Part shown: positions 1-11,174 of the stretch, in pieces | Layout of the letters: each line of letters begins with the position of its first letter | Numbering within the stretch: the first letter of the stretch is position 1 | Assembly: GCA_030844895.1 (NCBI GenBank) | Contig: CM061224.1 | Coordinates: 30,836,102-30,900,101, forward strand | Length of the DNA: 64,000 bases | Direction of reading: 5' to 3' | Source of the DNA: Ambrosia x helenae | Lineage: Eukaryota > Streptophyta > Magnoliopsida > Asterales > Asteraceae | Position numbers and translations under genes: made by a program | Notes under the pieces: model-generated | Database searches by the model: none | What the model was told of the DNA's origin: nothing | What the model saw: only the letters and a program-made list of their open reading frames with translations

Positions 1-895
1 ATTACCAATAAGCATCCTACAACAACTGCCGATATTGTTTTCCACCTAAGCTCAAAATCAAGTTTTATCGCTAGGCACTTTAGATACGTTAAGGTAATAT
101 TAAGACTGATGTACAAGGTGTTCCCTCCATGCGACACATTCCCGTATCAAGTCATGCACAAAGCTTCCTCGTAACCGGTGAGTAAGCTGTTGTCATCCGT
201 ATTTTACAAGGAATGGACTCAGTGGTGATCCAGACCAGGGTTCAAGTTAAATACCGTATATTTGATTTTTCACGGTACGATGCTTTTGGTATATGATTTG
301 ATACCTTTGAGCGAATTCTCTTTGAGAATAGGGTTTTGGCATTTATGAATCTTTTTGCTCTTTTAGGATTCCCAGACGTCTCCTGAACAGAATTTATTCT
401 ATTTTTTTGTTTTGTTTTTTTTTTTTCAGGAAACGACATAGAGGTGTCTCAGTTGTAGGCTCCGAACCCAACGTACGACACATGTGCCACTCCTATTTAT
501 TATGAGAGACGTCCAGTTCACCCCGGATGTACCAACCTCTTAAAGACCATGAAACCTCGGATTTTGGCATGCTATCAAACGAGATTTCGGTACCAAGACC
601 ATATGCCAACGCACGTTGATCCACACATGTTTCAGTTGATTTAGATTTATATCACCGTGCCGAACTTGGAAATGATTTTGAGCCTACCGACACATCATTG
701 TAGAGGCTACTTATCAGTTCAAATATTTTTAAGATGATAAGAGTCCAGACAGTCCGACTGATGGCTTAATATCATCTTCCCTATTTCACCAAAGAAACTC
801 ATTTTTTTGCATTTTTCAATTTTTTCTTTTTGATTTTGGGATTTTCTCATTTTTTTTAATTTTTGCATTTTCTGATGTTTTTGTATTTTTCTGAA
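1..895 (-). other. Copia-1 3' non-coding tail
   Basis: No open frame of note. The stretch at 128-166 is the reverse complement of a similar stretch in the Copia-2 tail (about 51244-51285, sharing GATACGGGAATGTGTCG), so the tail is conserved between the two elements. SIRE-type elements may carry an env-like frame here; I see none in either copy. Confidence 0.75.
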
Positions 896-912
896 TTTTC
901 TCCCCCTAAAAA
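896..912 (-). promoter_or_regulatory. Internal polypurine tract after Copia-1 pol
   Basis: The minus strand reads TTTTTAGGGGGAGAAAA about 90 bp after the pol stop. It is not next to an LTR. Copia-2 has TTTTAGAGGGAGAAAA at 50525-50540 in the corresponding position, also followed by an A-rich run. Confidence 0.55.
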
Positions 913-998
913 TCTATAAATTTGCAAAAAGACAATATTTTTGGATTTTTCTTATTTTTGAAGAAAAAATATTTACAAAAATGATTACCGATGAGGAT

Positions 999-1365
999 CT
1001 AATCCTGCTTTACTTTAATGTTGTTTAAGATTAACAGGTACTCAAAACGAGGACCGTCAAAAGCTTTGGTGAATAAATCGGCACGTTGGTAATCCGTGTG
1101 GATTTTGACCATATCGATAAGTTTCTTTTCATAGCAATCGCGTATGAAATGATACTTAACCAAGATATGTTTCGCCTTGGATTGGTTAACTGAGTCTTTA
1201 GCAAGAGCTATAGCGGACTCATTGTCACAGTGAATGGGAGTATTAAGAAATTTCAAACCGTAGTCTCTCATTTGTTGTTGTATCCAAAGAACCTGGGAGC
1301 AGCCATGCTGCTACATATTCCGACTCACAGGTGGATAAGGTTACCAAGGCTTGCTTCTTGCACTG
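999..1365 (-). pseudogene. pol: Copia-1 RNase H, C-terminal part
   Basis: The usual Copia RNase H end is visible in two frames: a KKQALVTLSTCESEYVAA stretch just after the TGA, then, after a one-base insertion near 1302, MRDYGLKFLNTPIHCDNESA and a HTDYQRADLFTKAF ending (1271-999). The frame change falls inside the run coding for Ala-Cys-Cys. The segment completes the pol order IN-RT-RH. Confidence 0.88.
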
Positions 1366-4059
1366 TCACGAGACTAGTCTTGGTCCCAAAAACTGGCATC
1401 CAGCCGATGTGGATTTTAAGTCTGTCTTGCATCCGCCATAGTCAGCATCACTAAAAGCGACGAGGTCAAACTTATCGTCATTAGGGTACCATAGACCTTT
1501 GGTCGGACAACTCTTTAGATAACGTAAGATCCTCTTCACAACAACCAGGTGGGACTGTTTCGGCCTTGACTGGTATCTTGATAGTAGACGTGTTGCGAAC
1601 ATTATATCAGGTCTTGATGCAGTGAGGTACATGAGTGAGCCTATCATAGCTCGATAGAGAAAAGGATCAACGGTTTGTCCTTTCTCGTCAGGACCAATCC
1701 CGTGATTGGTCTGAATTGGTGTGCCTACTGGAGTAGAGTCTTCCATCTGGAACCGGCTCAAGATGTCAGCAACGTATTTTGTCTGGTGGATGAAGATCCC
1801 CGACTCTTGTTGTTCTACTCGTAGACCGAGGAAGAATTGCATCTCCCCCATTGAGCTCATCTCAAATTTATCCTGCATAAGCTTTTCAAATTCCCTACAC
1901 ATGACATCATTAGTAGACCCAAAAATAATATCATCAACATAAACCTGTACCAGAAGACGGTCACCACCCTTTTCCTTGGTGAATAAGGTGCAATCCATGA
2001 GTCTACGTTTGAACCCGTTGGATATAAGATAATTGCTAAGCATTTGATACCATTCACGCGGAGCTTGATGGAGTCCGTACAACGCTTTATTCAATTTGTA
2101 AACTTTTTCGCGATGAAGCGGATCCTCAAAACCCGGTGGCTGAGCAACATACACCTCTTCCTTCACGATACCATACAGAAAAGCACTTTTCACGTCCATT
2201 TGATACACCTTAAACCGTTTGTACGAAGCATAAGCTAAGAACATCCGGATAGCTTCAAGGCGCGCAACTAGACCGTATACTTCGTTGTAATCTATTCCTT
2301 CGATTTGACGGAAGCCGAGGACCACTAATCGAGCCTTGTTTCTGATAATCACCCCGCGGTCATCCCGTTTACACTTATAGACCCACTTTGTTCCAATTTT
2401 CTTCGAGCCTGGAGGTAAGTCAACTAAGTCCCACACCCCTAGCTTTTGGAGATGCTGAAGCTCGGCTTGCATTGCTTCAATCCATGGTTCCTCCCTTAAT
2501 GCCTCTTGCACAGTTCTTGGTTCAGTTTGAGATACATAAAGAGCGAAGGACCAGTCGTTCTGATGACCTGCTTTCCTGATCTCCGAGTAAAGTGCTAAGG
2601 TACCTGTATTGTCACTTGGACTAGCATTTCTGAGCTGACTACGCGTCATGACTCTGCTAGCCGGATCACCAATCACATTCTGCATCGGATGAGTGTCGTG
2701 AATCCGAGATTCCGGATGTGCCGGCACTGGATCATTCGAATGCAGAATAAGGTTCTCCAAACCTTGAGATAAATTTGTCTCTGCGGCGCTTGAACTGGAG
2801 GGAGCAGTGGGTTGCATATTAAAACCAGAGAGATCGATCCTAAGACCTATCCCTGGAGCTACTGAAGAAGAAGGACCAGCTTGATTGTTTCCTGTCAGAA
2901 TAACTGGAGCTGTAGTGGTAGATTCACCATTTCCAGCTTGTTCTCCAGTAAGATGTTTCATGAGACTCTGCAAAATCGTCGTCTGAAGATGAAGATTCGA
3001 GAACCTCTGCTGACGCTTCTTGAAAAACTTCCTCAACTTCTGCTGCTGCGGTTTTACCAGGGGACCCGTGGATGCAGAGGCATCAGATAGTGCTGGTGCA
3101 GGTGCATTAACAATGATCGGATGCATTAGCGGTGAGCTAGCTGCGTTTCCACACTCGCAATACATTTGCGCTACAGCATCATCTACCAAATTATCCACGT
3201 TGAAGGAATCAAATAGACTCTTATAATCCAACAACCAATCAGGTCCAACACCAGGTGCATTGGCAGTATAGCGTTGAACATCGACATTAAGCCACTCTTC
3301 AACGCAATTGGTTCTTTTGTTGTACACTCTTTTATTGGGAGTGCTGTAGCCAACAAAGAAACCTTCTTCTACCTTTGCACCGAACTTCCCATCGGGATGT
3401 ATCATGGTGCATGGAGCTCCGAAAGGTTCCAAAAACTCTAAGTTCGGTTTCCTCCAGTTCAGAAGCTCGTAAGAAGTCTTTCCAAGCTTCTTTACCGTTA
3501 GAACCCTATTTAGAGTGTAACACGCGCAGTGAACTGCCTCGTTCCAGAATATCACAGGCAAGTTCGAGTCTGCGAGCATTGTTCTGGCTGCCTCAATAAG
3601 AGTCCGATGCTTTCTTTCTGCAACCCCATTTTGCTGAGGAGTGTACGGTGCTGTAAATTCATGATGAATACCCTTTTCTGCACATAACGACTCCATAGCA
3701 TGATTCTTGAATTCTGTCCCGTTATCGCTTGTAATCCTACGGATCTTTAGCTGATATAGAGTTTCCAATTTCGTGAACAGATTCATCAAGTATTCAAAAG
3801 TTTCACTCTTGTGCTTCATACACACGACCCAAGAAAACCTAGAATAGTTATCCGTAACCACTAAGCAGTATAAGTCACCGTTCTTGCTCTTCCGATTGAC
3901 TGGGCCAAACAGGTCCATGTGCAGTCGTTCGAGAGGTAGACTAACTGAGTTTGTCTTCTTAGGCTTGTGAGACTTCTTTTTCTACTTCCCTTTCTTGCAT
4001 GAGACACAAACGTCGTTTAGATGAAAAATTTTAACCGAAACACCTTCCACTAGTTGATT
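1366..4059 (-). pseudogene. pol: Copia-1 pol: integrase, reverse transcriptase, RNase H (N part)
   Basis: 850 codons are open from 3918 to 1366. Upstream, the zinc-finger cysteines (CVSCKKGK) are in frame but flanked by two TAG stops, near 4056 and near 3980. Integrase acidic residues are visible in MDLFGPV, TSDNGTEF and QQNGVAERKHR (residues about 1-110). RT starts near residue 480 (GTKWVYKCK) and has VYQMDVKSAFL and the catalytic YVDD in LVQVYVDDIIFGS. RNase H starts with VAFSDADYGGCKTDLKSTSG-type sequence. After LGPRLVS a TGA replaces the usual Trp codon. Protein length and order are those of Copia pol; the broken 5' end and this stop make it non-functional. Confidence 0.93.
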
Positions 4060-4569
4060 CTAAACCAGATGGTTCATTTTTCTCATGTGGATGTGCCCCA
4101 TACGTATGTGCCACATGATCGATTCCTTTTCTGTCGCCTTAGATAGAAAACAAGTGACTTGACCTTTTGCTGTCATGGCTCGGCTCATATCCAGGACGTA
4201 TAAGTTGTTGACCCTGGGAGCTGAGATCATAACCCACTCTTTCGGTATCTTAAATCCAAGTTTCAGAATGAAACACGCATTGTCATCAAAGAACACAGTG
4301 AACGTTTTGTCACATATCTACGAGACGCTCAGCAAGTTGTGGTCTATTGGTTTGACAAAGCTTATCTTCTCAAAGCTTACATTTCCGTTACTCATACATC
4401 CTTCTTTTGTAATATAACCCCCTTTATTACCAGCAAAAGCAACATACCCCCCGTTGATATTCTTTTTGTCAAAAAGCAGGGATAAGTCGCCTGTCATGTG
4501 CCCAGAAGCTCCACTATCAATAATCCATAAGCTGCTGATAAAGCCCTGTGGAACTCCCTGCACAAACAT
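4060..4569 (-). pseudogene. Copia-1 protease and GAG-pre-integrase region
   Basis: The aspartic protease active site appears as WIIDSGASGHMTG in 4569-4318, the usual Copia form (DSGAS). Downstream comes the GAG-pre-integrase domain, with the histidine pair of the integrase zinc finger in WHIRMGHIHMRKM (4120-4070). A TAG at about 4318-4320 separates the two halves; the frame is otherwise continuous across it. Protease would cut the Gag-Pol polyprotein in the particle. Confidence 0.85.
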
Positions 4570-4572
4570 TCA
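4570..4572 (-). other. UGA codon at gag-protease boundary
   Basis: In the protease frame the sequence reads CTT TGA ATG TTT GTG CAG. Copia-2 has CTT TGA ACG AGT GTG CAG at the same place (49725-49742). A stop shared by two diverged elements could be a programmed gag-pol boundary rather than decay. Confidence 0.45.
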
Positions 4573-4576
4573 AAGT

Positions 4577-6874
4577 TCAGTGGTTAAGGGGGACCCAAGC
4601 CTTCACGGTCTTGGGTCTACCATCTTCATCTAATGTCAGAAAATCAACCCATCTTCCGTTTGGAGTTGGTGTTGTTCCCGATGGTCTGGCAGTGTTATCA
4701 CCTGCAGATGATTCTCCACTTTTGGTTGGTGACTTAGGTCTCCAAACCTGTTCCGGTTTCTTTGGCTTGGGCTTCTTCTTTGATTTGGGGCTAGAAGATC
4801 CAGCCTTAGACTCCTTAGGAGGAACAGATTTTGGATCCACTTCAGATTTAACTGTACATGGAACAGTTTTGGGGTCGCCTTGTGGTTTAGCTGCAGCCTT
4901 TGTTGGTGGCTTAGGTGCTGCTTGAACCTTTGTGGGAACAGTGCTCCCCCTCAACTGTGGACCCCTGCCATCAACTGGCTTTTGGTTCATAGCAATCTTG
5001 TTTCGGTTATCATAAACAATCTGCTTTCCCTTTTGTTTTTCAGAAAGTTTAGGGGAAACAGGTTGCTTAGTTTTGCTAGAACTGGGAGAATCATCCACTT
5101 TGATCCTTTCTCGTCTCAATTCAGGGCACGCAGCAACTAAATGCCCATGTTCCCCACATTTATGACAGGATCTATATTCTTCAAATCGAGGAGAATCGGA
5201 CTTGTTCTCCCTTTTGTTCTTTCTGTTAGATGAACTAGCAAATGAGTTTTTGTGTTTCAGATCCTCAAGGCATTTTCTTTGCACATCGACGTGAGGATCG
5301 TCGTTTCTCTCATTTCCGGTAGATCTAACAAACTCAGTGACATGCTTCTTCGGACTTTTCCTCTGAGCATGACTTTGAGGATTAACGGTGTTTATCTTTT
5401 GATTTTTCTTGTTATTTTCATTTGGCTGATTACCCTGGTTTTTTCTACCCTTACCCTTCTTCTTATTCCAGGTTTCCTTTTCAACGGTAATGACAGACTC
5501 TTGCCAAATTTTAGCAATTAGACCAGGGGCGATACATTTGAGAGGGACTTCCTCATCAGCGTATACCTTTTCAGACCCTTTTAGTTTGTAAAACACCTTA
5601 ATCCTTCTGCCATCCTCGGTTTGCACTTTCGGTTCAAGTTCACTCAGGGTTTCAGTAGTAATGATATGGTTTCTAAGAGGAACTTTTTGAGTTTTGACCG
5701 GTGCATACCTAGGAGGCTCATCAAGCTCATCATCCGATGAGTCTATGTCGTACACACTAATATCATCAGCTTTCTCACCAAGATTGACAGCTTCAGCAGG
5801 TGTAGCAGCCTTAGTAACATCAGCAGGTTGAGCTGCTTCAGTTGCTTTGGCCGCCTCTGCAGCTTTTGCTACTGCTGCTGCCACGTCCACAAGTTCCTCC
5901 TTCGGTAAGACATCAAAATTGTGATTTTTGAATCTCACCGGAGGTGGACACTGAGAATATTTGGGACTGGTGGAAATGCTTTCCTTTTCTGAGTGTTCAA
6001 CTATGTGATCAAGAACATACTTGTAGTTTAGGTAACTTTCAAATTTCTTCTTCATCTTCTCATAGTCACAGTTCACAATGGTCAATTGTTTCTTAGTGTC
6101 TTCTACCTCATTTATGTAATTATTTATAGCAATTTGCTTGTTTGCTAAGGTTTTCGACAGTTTAGAAACATCCTGCTTGTAATTTTCAATTGTACTTAGA
6201 AATTTTTTCTCTTTTTGTCTTAAGGAATCAATTGACCTTTGCAATGGACCAACATCAACTTTTAAATTCATATTCTCGTCACTTAATTCTTTAATTTTGA
6301 ATTTTAGCTGATCACACTCTACACACTCTATCTTAGAATTAGAGGAAGAACTTACCTTGTTTGGCGATTCTGTAATGGCCATCAAGGCATAATGAGCTGC
6401 AGTCTTCCTAGCTCCAAAGAATTCACCAAAGTTCTTCTCAGTATAGTCAGCATCCACAAGAAACGATCTTTTGCCGATCAGCGCATTTGCTTCAGCTAAC
6501 AAATCTTCCAAATCTTCTCCCATATCAGAATTACACTCAGAGTCACAGTCGGACGCTTCAGCTTCAGAAATAATAATGCCAGACTGAGTTGAGCATTCTT
6601 CAACTTCAGCTAGAGCGTCAGACGATTGTTGGGCAAAACATGCAGCACCACCCTGAGGAGCTTCTTCTCCAGTGATAAGATGGTTCCAGTTGAAACCTTC
6701 ATCAGCTTGTATTACCAGGGCTTGTCTTTGATTGTTGTTTGCAGGAGGCCTCTGGTTCTGGTTCTGGTTATTTACTGGGACAATAGCTCGCTCAGTATTT
6801 GGATTAGGTTGTGTCTGAGCTTGCTTCCTCTGATTCTGATTTGCTCTGTTGTTGTTGAAGGGATTTTGATGACC
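4577..6874 (-). pseudogene. gag: Copia-1 gag, coiled-coil and second zinc-knuckle part
   Basis: The frame continues from the capsid part through a Gln/Asn-rich and acidic linker into a 648-codon open stretch (6523-4577). Residues about 60-180 of that stretch are Lys/Glu-rich with heptad-like spacing and probably form a coiled coil. An Ala-rich acidic segment and a basic segment follow. A second, intact zinc knuckle, CHKCGEHGHLVAAC, maps near 5120-5160. The end is rich in Pro, Lys and Ser and finishes with a RWVDFLTLDEDGRP motif that is also present in Copia-2. Two zinc knuckles several hundred codons apart is unusual for Copia gag. The frame changes just before protease. Confidence 0.85.
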
Positions 6875-8550
6875 TTATTGCTTCGGTCGGTCACATTCTC
6901 TTGCAAAGTGCCCTTTGGTGCCATAGTTGTAGCACGTGACCTTCTTTTTGTCAAACCTAAACTTAGTGTTGTTGTTTATCAGAACATCTCTCCTTCCTGT
7001 CCTGTCCATATACTCCTTTGCCCTTCTCACCATACTTGCGAAGTGCCACTGAATGTCTATCAGATCCATGTCATCTTTATCGATCTGTGAGTAATCCTCT
7101 TGTGTAAGATGAGGATTCCCGATCTGTCCAGCGACCAATCCACTGTAGGAGTTGACCAAGGTTGACAGTAGAGCCATGTTTTCTTGAGCTAACTCTACAG
7201 TCACCTTCTCTAAACCTGCGGTGTTCAGCTTCTCTGGGACTGGGTTGGTCTGATAGCCACCTTGACTTGAAGTCGAAGCACCTCCATATCCTCCATAACT
7301 TGTAGTTGGAACTCCACCAAAACCTGAAGGAGAAGGTCCACCAAAGTTTGAAGTTCCCTGTGCTGGTGCTGCAAGATGAGAAAAAGGGTTAACACCAAAA
7401 TGGTTAGTATTATAATTCAAAGGATACTGGTTTCCTTGTCCGAAAGGATAGGTTGGAGGAGGAACATCAGTTGGGGGACCATAGTTGTCAAATGCATAAA
7501 CTGGATCCGGGTTAACCACAAAAGTAGTCTATGGTTTGGATCCACCCACACTGGCGTCCTAAAGAGGGTTCCCGTAATAGATACTGGGATTCTGTGGAAT
7601 GAGCGCCTTGTTTGCCCTCCTAATCTCCTCTATCTCCTTGTTCTCCAGCTCGGTAATGAACTCATTGATGGTGTGTGTCTGATAAGCATTGCTTGACTTC
7701 AAGATGTCCAACCATTGATGCCAATGAGGAGGTAGCGCCTCAACAAATCTTTCCACAAGGTCTGCAGATGAGTACAAGACCCCGTACTGGTACATTTCAG
7801 ACATCAAGTGGTAGTATCTTGCAGTCATGTCTTTTAGCGATTCGTTCCCAATAGCATTGAAGTTCTCAAACTCCTTCTTGAGTTGATCCATTTTGACCTT
7901 TCGAGTCTTCAGATTTCCCTCGTTTCGCTCAGCAAGCGCTAACCAAAGCATCTGGGACGTAGTGCACTGAGCGAATTGATGAAATATATCCTTGGGAAGA
8001 GCTTGTTTCAATGCTACGATCGCCTTCTTTTCGTAGTTATACTTCTTCCTCTGATCTTCATTCATATCTTCCAGTGAGATCGGCGTATTCGAATTCTCAA
8101 CCATCGGCCTGCTGTACCCTGTTTCTATAGCTGACCACACGAGACCATCGATACCCTCAACATATGTCTGAAATCTGCCCTACCATCCATGGTAGTCGGA
8201 CATGTATTGCAGTTTCGGTGCCCTATTCGAACTCCCCGTCTCTAAGTCACTCATGAGAATGGAAGACAGATGATTCATCTGTGAGTTTGCAGCAGCCGCG
8301 AGTGCCCAAGGATTCACATTCATTGCCTGTTGTTGAGCGCTAGCGCCCATGGATTGATTCCAGCAACATTCGCTTGCATTTGCGCTTGTTGCATCCGTTG
8401 CGCGTTACGCTCGGCTGAGAATTGCCAAGGGTTCGTGGGTACGTTTGTTTGATTGTTCATTTGTTGATTATAATGTTGCCTTGGTTGATTCAGATGTCCC
8501 CACGGGTTGGCCATATGTTTAAGTTCGTTAAAAGTCCGATACTTAGTCAA
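6875..8550 (-). pseudogene. gag: Copia-1 gag, N-terminal and capsid part with first zinc knuckle
   Basis: This is the nucleocapsid-forming part of Gag. From the 5' end: a Gln/Asn-rich start with repeated NPW motifs (8550-8320), a UBN2-type capsid region containing the LKQALPKDIFHQFAQC and YHLMSEMYQYG stretches (8140-7559), a Gly/Tyr/Ser-rich linker, and a zinc knuckle ending CDRPKQ. The knuckle reads CYNYGTKGHFAREC, so its second cysteine is a tyrosine and zinc binding should fail. The frame is broken by a shift near 8330, TAG stops at 8180-8182, 7559-7561 and 7529-7531, and TAA at 6875-6877. The following segment continues in the same frame after that TAA. Confidence 0.85.
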
Positions 8551-8604
8551 ATTTTCAGTTTCAGGTTGTTATTGGCGATTGAGAACTCTAATTGTGTGTT
8601 TATA

Positions 8605-8905
8605 GGCGAATAGGGATTTTTATAGGCGAGTACAGTTGTAATCACTAGTATTACACGCGATTAGGGTGTAATTGCTAGTGAACAGTTGAGCGATTACAAG
8701 TTTGGATCTGATTGAGACTCTTCAGGCGATTATAAGCTATCAACTAGCGATTAGCTTCTAATCGTGTGTAGGAACTGGCGACTGAGGCTTTAATCGTGTA
8801 TACTTCTGGTGAATAGAAGTCTATTCGTGTGAACTGGTTTCTAATCGCTTATAGATAGGCGATTGGAAGGATCTGGTTGTTGTAATCGCCTGATCTGATC
8901 TGTAA
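8605..8905 (-). repeat. GCGATTA-type repeat cluster in Copia-1 leader
   Basis: About a dozen scattered copies and near-copies of GCGATTA or TAATCGC occur in 300 bp between the primer site and gag, for example ACACGCGATTAGG, ACTAGCGATTAG and GATAGGCGATTGG. The Gypsy LTRs contain the same phrases. The cluster lies about 575-880 bp downstream of the TATA box. Confidence 0.8.
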
Positions 8906-9198
8906 CTTCACTTTTTCTCAAAAACCACCGTTTTTGCCTCAAAATCTTATCCAAAACAATGTGTTTAATCCCAAATGATTAGAAAAGTTTCCAAAACACT
9001 TTTAGAACAAAACCTAATAAAAAACACACGTTTTCATCCATAAAAACACACTAAGAATTTGAAAATAAGGGTTTTTTTGCGAAAAACTCAAAGTTTCAAA
9101 GTTCAAAACAGGTTTTTGATTAAAAATCACAACTTTCACACAAAAACCAACCAGTTTTCACTCGTTTTTGTTATCAAAACGCTCGTGATAAGAGTCTC
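8906..9198 (-). other. Copia-1 leader next to primer site, no gene seen
   Basis: A/T-rich sequence with repeated AAAACACAC and CAAAAAC phrases. I see no coding region. It lies between the primer site and the GCGATTA cluster. Confidence 0.6.
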
Positions 9199-9211
9199 GG
9201 CTATGATACCA
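9199..9211 (-). promoter_or_regulatory. Copia-1 primer binding site (tRNA-iMet)
   Basis: The minus strand reads TGGTATCATAGCC two bases after the LTR. This matches the complement of the 3' end of plant initiator tRNA-Met except for one base (T for G in the CAGAGCC part). Confidence 0.85.
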
Positions 9212-9479
9212 CTTGTAGGATCGACGAACGTGTCACCCGACAATCACGAGGGTTATATTCAAGGTGTGGAATCCCTTGAATATGCTTTAATAACAGAAAC
9301 AAACTTGAAACAATGATACACGAGCAATTACAACACACAAATAGGTCAAAAGATTAACGTTTATATCATTAAAACAGAGCACGAGTGTTACAATGATCAA
9401 ACCAAGTAATCTTAGACCTGGGGAGGGTGTTTGGAGTGTGTGTGTGGCAAAAACTGATTATTAGGGCAATGATTGGGCC

Positions 9480-9487
9480 TATTTATA
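9480..9487 (-). promoter_or_regulatory. TATA box of Copia-1 LTR
   Basis: The minus strand reads GGTATAAATAGG here, inside the LTR and about 265 bp before its 3' end, a normal place for a plant LTR promoter. Confidence 0.7.
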
Positions 9488-9513
9488 CCTCACGTACTCG
9501 TACAGGTCAGTAT

Positions 9514-9648
9514 TGGCGAGTAGGGCCTATAAGACATGTTCCTATAGGCGATTGGGCCATAATCGCCTATAGAGAGCCCCTAATCGTTAGAACATAAGTG
9601 GCGAATAGGCTGTATTCGCCTGTAACCATGCTCTAATCGCCTATAGCC
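9514..9648 (-). repeat. GGCGATTA inverted-repeat cluster upstream of Copia-1 TATA box
   Basis: It contains a 12-bp perfect stem, CTATAGGCGATT (9542-9553) with AATCGCCTATAG (9561-9572), a 7-base loop, and further variants such as GGCGAATA/TATTCGCC. The same motif fills part of the Copia-1 leader and the Gypsy-A and Gypsy-B LTRs. Confidence 0.85.
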
Positions 9649-9743
9649 TCAGCCACACCCAAAAACGCGTATAAACGTCTCCAAACACCCCGAAACTCGT
9701 CCAAACAACATATATACTAGCCTAGGGACATCATGCACTAACA

Positions 9744-9928
9744 CTGGTTGTATCTACCATGCTGGTAACCGTGTGTGTTCTATTTTTTTTTTTTTTTTTG
9801 TTATTGTATTTTATAACTGTGTGTGTTAAAAATTAACAAAAATAAACTAAACACCATTAAATAACAAAAAAACATAAGCATAATTCATTAAATATTTACA
9901 TATTAATTAAAAACATAAAAAATAACAC
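9744..9928. other. AT-rich spacer, no gene seen
   Basis: Flank of Copia-1 with a T run near 9783-9799 and A/T-rich sequence. The five bases after the LTR are CTGGT, the candidate target-site duplication of Copia-1, whose partner is outside the window. Confidence 0.5.
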
Positions 9929-10307
9929 TTAAAGCTCGCGCAGGAGGTGCCACGCTTGGATATGGTCAAACGTGACGCGGTAAATGACCTGCATAGGTTG
10001 CATGGGTCATTTCCACATCAATCTCCTCCCCAATGCCCTGGTGGCGGCTCATTGTGCGCTCATACAATGTCGTCCACCGATCACACTTGACGTTTAGGTC
10101 AGCCCATTTTCTTTGTAGACTCTCGATTGTGTGGCCACTTGGGCCGACTTGTTGATTAAAGTCACCCAGTACACGGTCCCAGAACCGTGTGTCCCTGGAA
10201 CCCAACCATGGCCGGCGTTGGCGCTGCAAGGATGGGTCGTTTTGTGCGCCTATGACGCACACAACCAAGGAGATTTCTTCATTCTCTGTCCAACGGGTCA
10301 TGCTCAT
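9929..10307 (-). pseudogene. Myb/SANT-like protein of a PIF/Harbinger-type transposon, frameshifted
   Basis: The frame starts MSMTRWTENEEISLVVCVI and has the three-Trp layout of the Myb/SANT-like DNA-binding protein (ORF1) of plant PIF/Harbinger transposons: RWTENEE, RFWDRVLGDFN and SLQRKWADLN, followed by KCDRWTTLYE. The first frame ends at 9966. In another frame the next residues (VTFDHIQAWHLLREL, stop at 9929-9931) look like the proper C-terminus, so there is a one- or two-base indel near 9980. In PIF elements this protein works with the transposase, which I do not find here. Many plant genomes also have related host genes, so a domesticated origin cannot be excluded. Confidence 0.65.
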
Positions 10308-11171
10308 GTTGTGTGGTGGGTATGTTATTGATATTGTGTTGATTTGAATTGTGTTTTCACCACCATCATATGGTGGTTATTATAGTAAAAAATCCACCCG
10401 TATTGAATGTAAAATTAAATATAATCTGACGTTAGATTACACCGATATTAATGGAAATAAATATATTTGACCGTGTTGGATGAAAACGGTTGAAATTAAC
10501 TTGTTCTGATGGTTTGGTGTTAAAACTGTGTGATTTTTTTTTAAAAGTTATATTTGTCTTTAAATTAAAAAAAATAAAAAATAAAAGAATCAGTGGAGTG
10601 CTGCCTCCAAAAATTTTTTTCAGTGAAGGAAATCAGTGAAGTGATGTGACAATACATAATTGGTTAAAATCAGTGAAGTGAAAAAATCCATCTATAAGTG
10701 CCCCTTCCCCTCATGATTAATTTACAAATTTAGTCAAACTATAATGATAAAAGACATTTAATAAGGTAATCTACCAACGAATTAAACAATGATTAAATAT
10801 AAAGATGGACATTTAAATTGGGACAGAGGTAGTATTATTTATAAAATTAAGCGTAAAGTTTAACCCATTAATATGCACAAAAATATACATATTCAAGTTT
10901 ACTTCAACATTCTAAAAGACCAATACCTAACAACGTTAAAGTAATTCAGAAAATTTCGATTCAATTGGAAGAAATAGGGGATTCTAAAGGACTGAGTTTT
11001 GAGGATGTTTGATTATTGAAGCAGAGGTACAAGTTTTCTTAATTGTTCTATTATATCATCATAAAGTACTTTAGTTATTGATTAAATCCGAACTTTAAAA
11101 GAATAATAATTTACATCAAACCTCAATGAAATTATAATTTATAGTTTTTAGTTGATCTCTCCACTCCATTC
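10308..11171. other. Intergenic, probable Harbinger flank
   Basis: No coding region. There is a short hairpin (ACCACCAT and ATGGTGGT) near 10358-10378. 10560-10710 has repeated TCAGTGAAGTGA-like phrases and ends with GTGCCCCTTCCCCTC, which resembles a Harbinger/Tourist end, but no matching opposite end was found. The rest is AT-rich. Confidence 0.45.
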
Positions 11172-11174
11172 TTA

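Larger units (their letters stand above)
1..9743 (-). mobile_element. Copia-1: SIRE-type Ty1/Copia retrotransposon, 3' end outside window
   Basis: Reading the minus strand, the order is 5' LTR (9743-9214), primer site, long leader, gag, protease, integrase, RT, RNase H and a long 3' non-coding tail. The PR-IN-RT-RH order is that of Ty1/Copia, and the long gag with coiled coil plus the long 3' tail fit the SIRE/Maximus lineage. No 3' LTR is seen; in the related Copia-2 it lies about 2 kb after RNase H, which would place it left of base 1. The coding region carries several stops and frame changes, so this copy is defective. Confidence 0.93.
9214..9743 (-). repeat. Copia-1 5' LTR (530 bp)
   Basis: On the minus strand it begins TGTTAGTGCATGATG and ends CGTCGATCCTACA, immediately followed by the primer site. 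A TATA box (TATAAATA) lies at 9480-9487. Upstream of it, 9514-9648 holds a cluster of GGCGATTA/TAATCGCC inverted repeats. The partner LTR is outside the window, so the boundaries rest on TG...CA ends and primer-site position. Confidence 0.85.

Noticed and set aside
10560..10720. Complete Harbinger end pair
   Set aside because: Only one end-like sequence (GTGCCCCTTCCCCTC) was seen; no partner or clear TSD.
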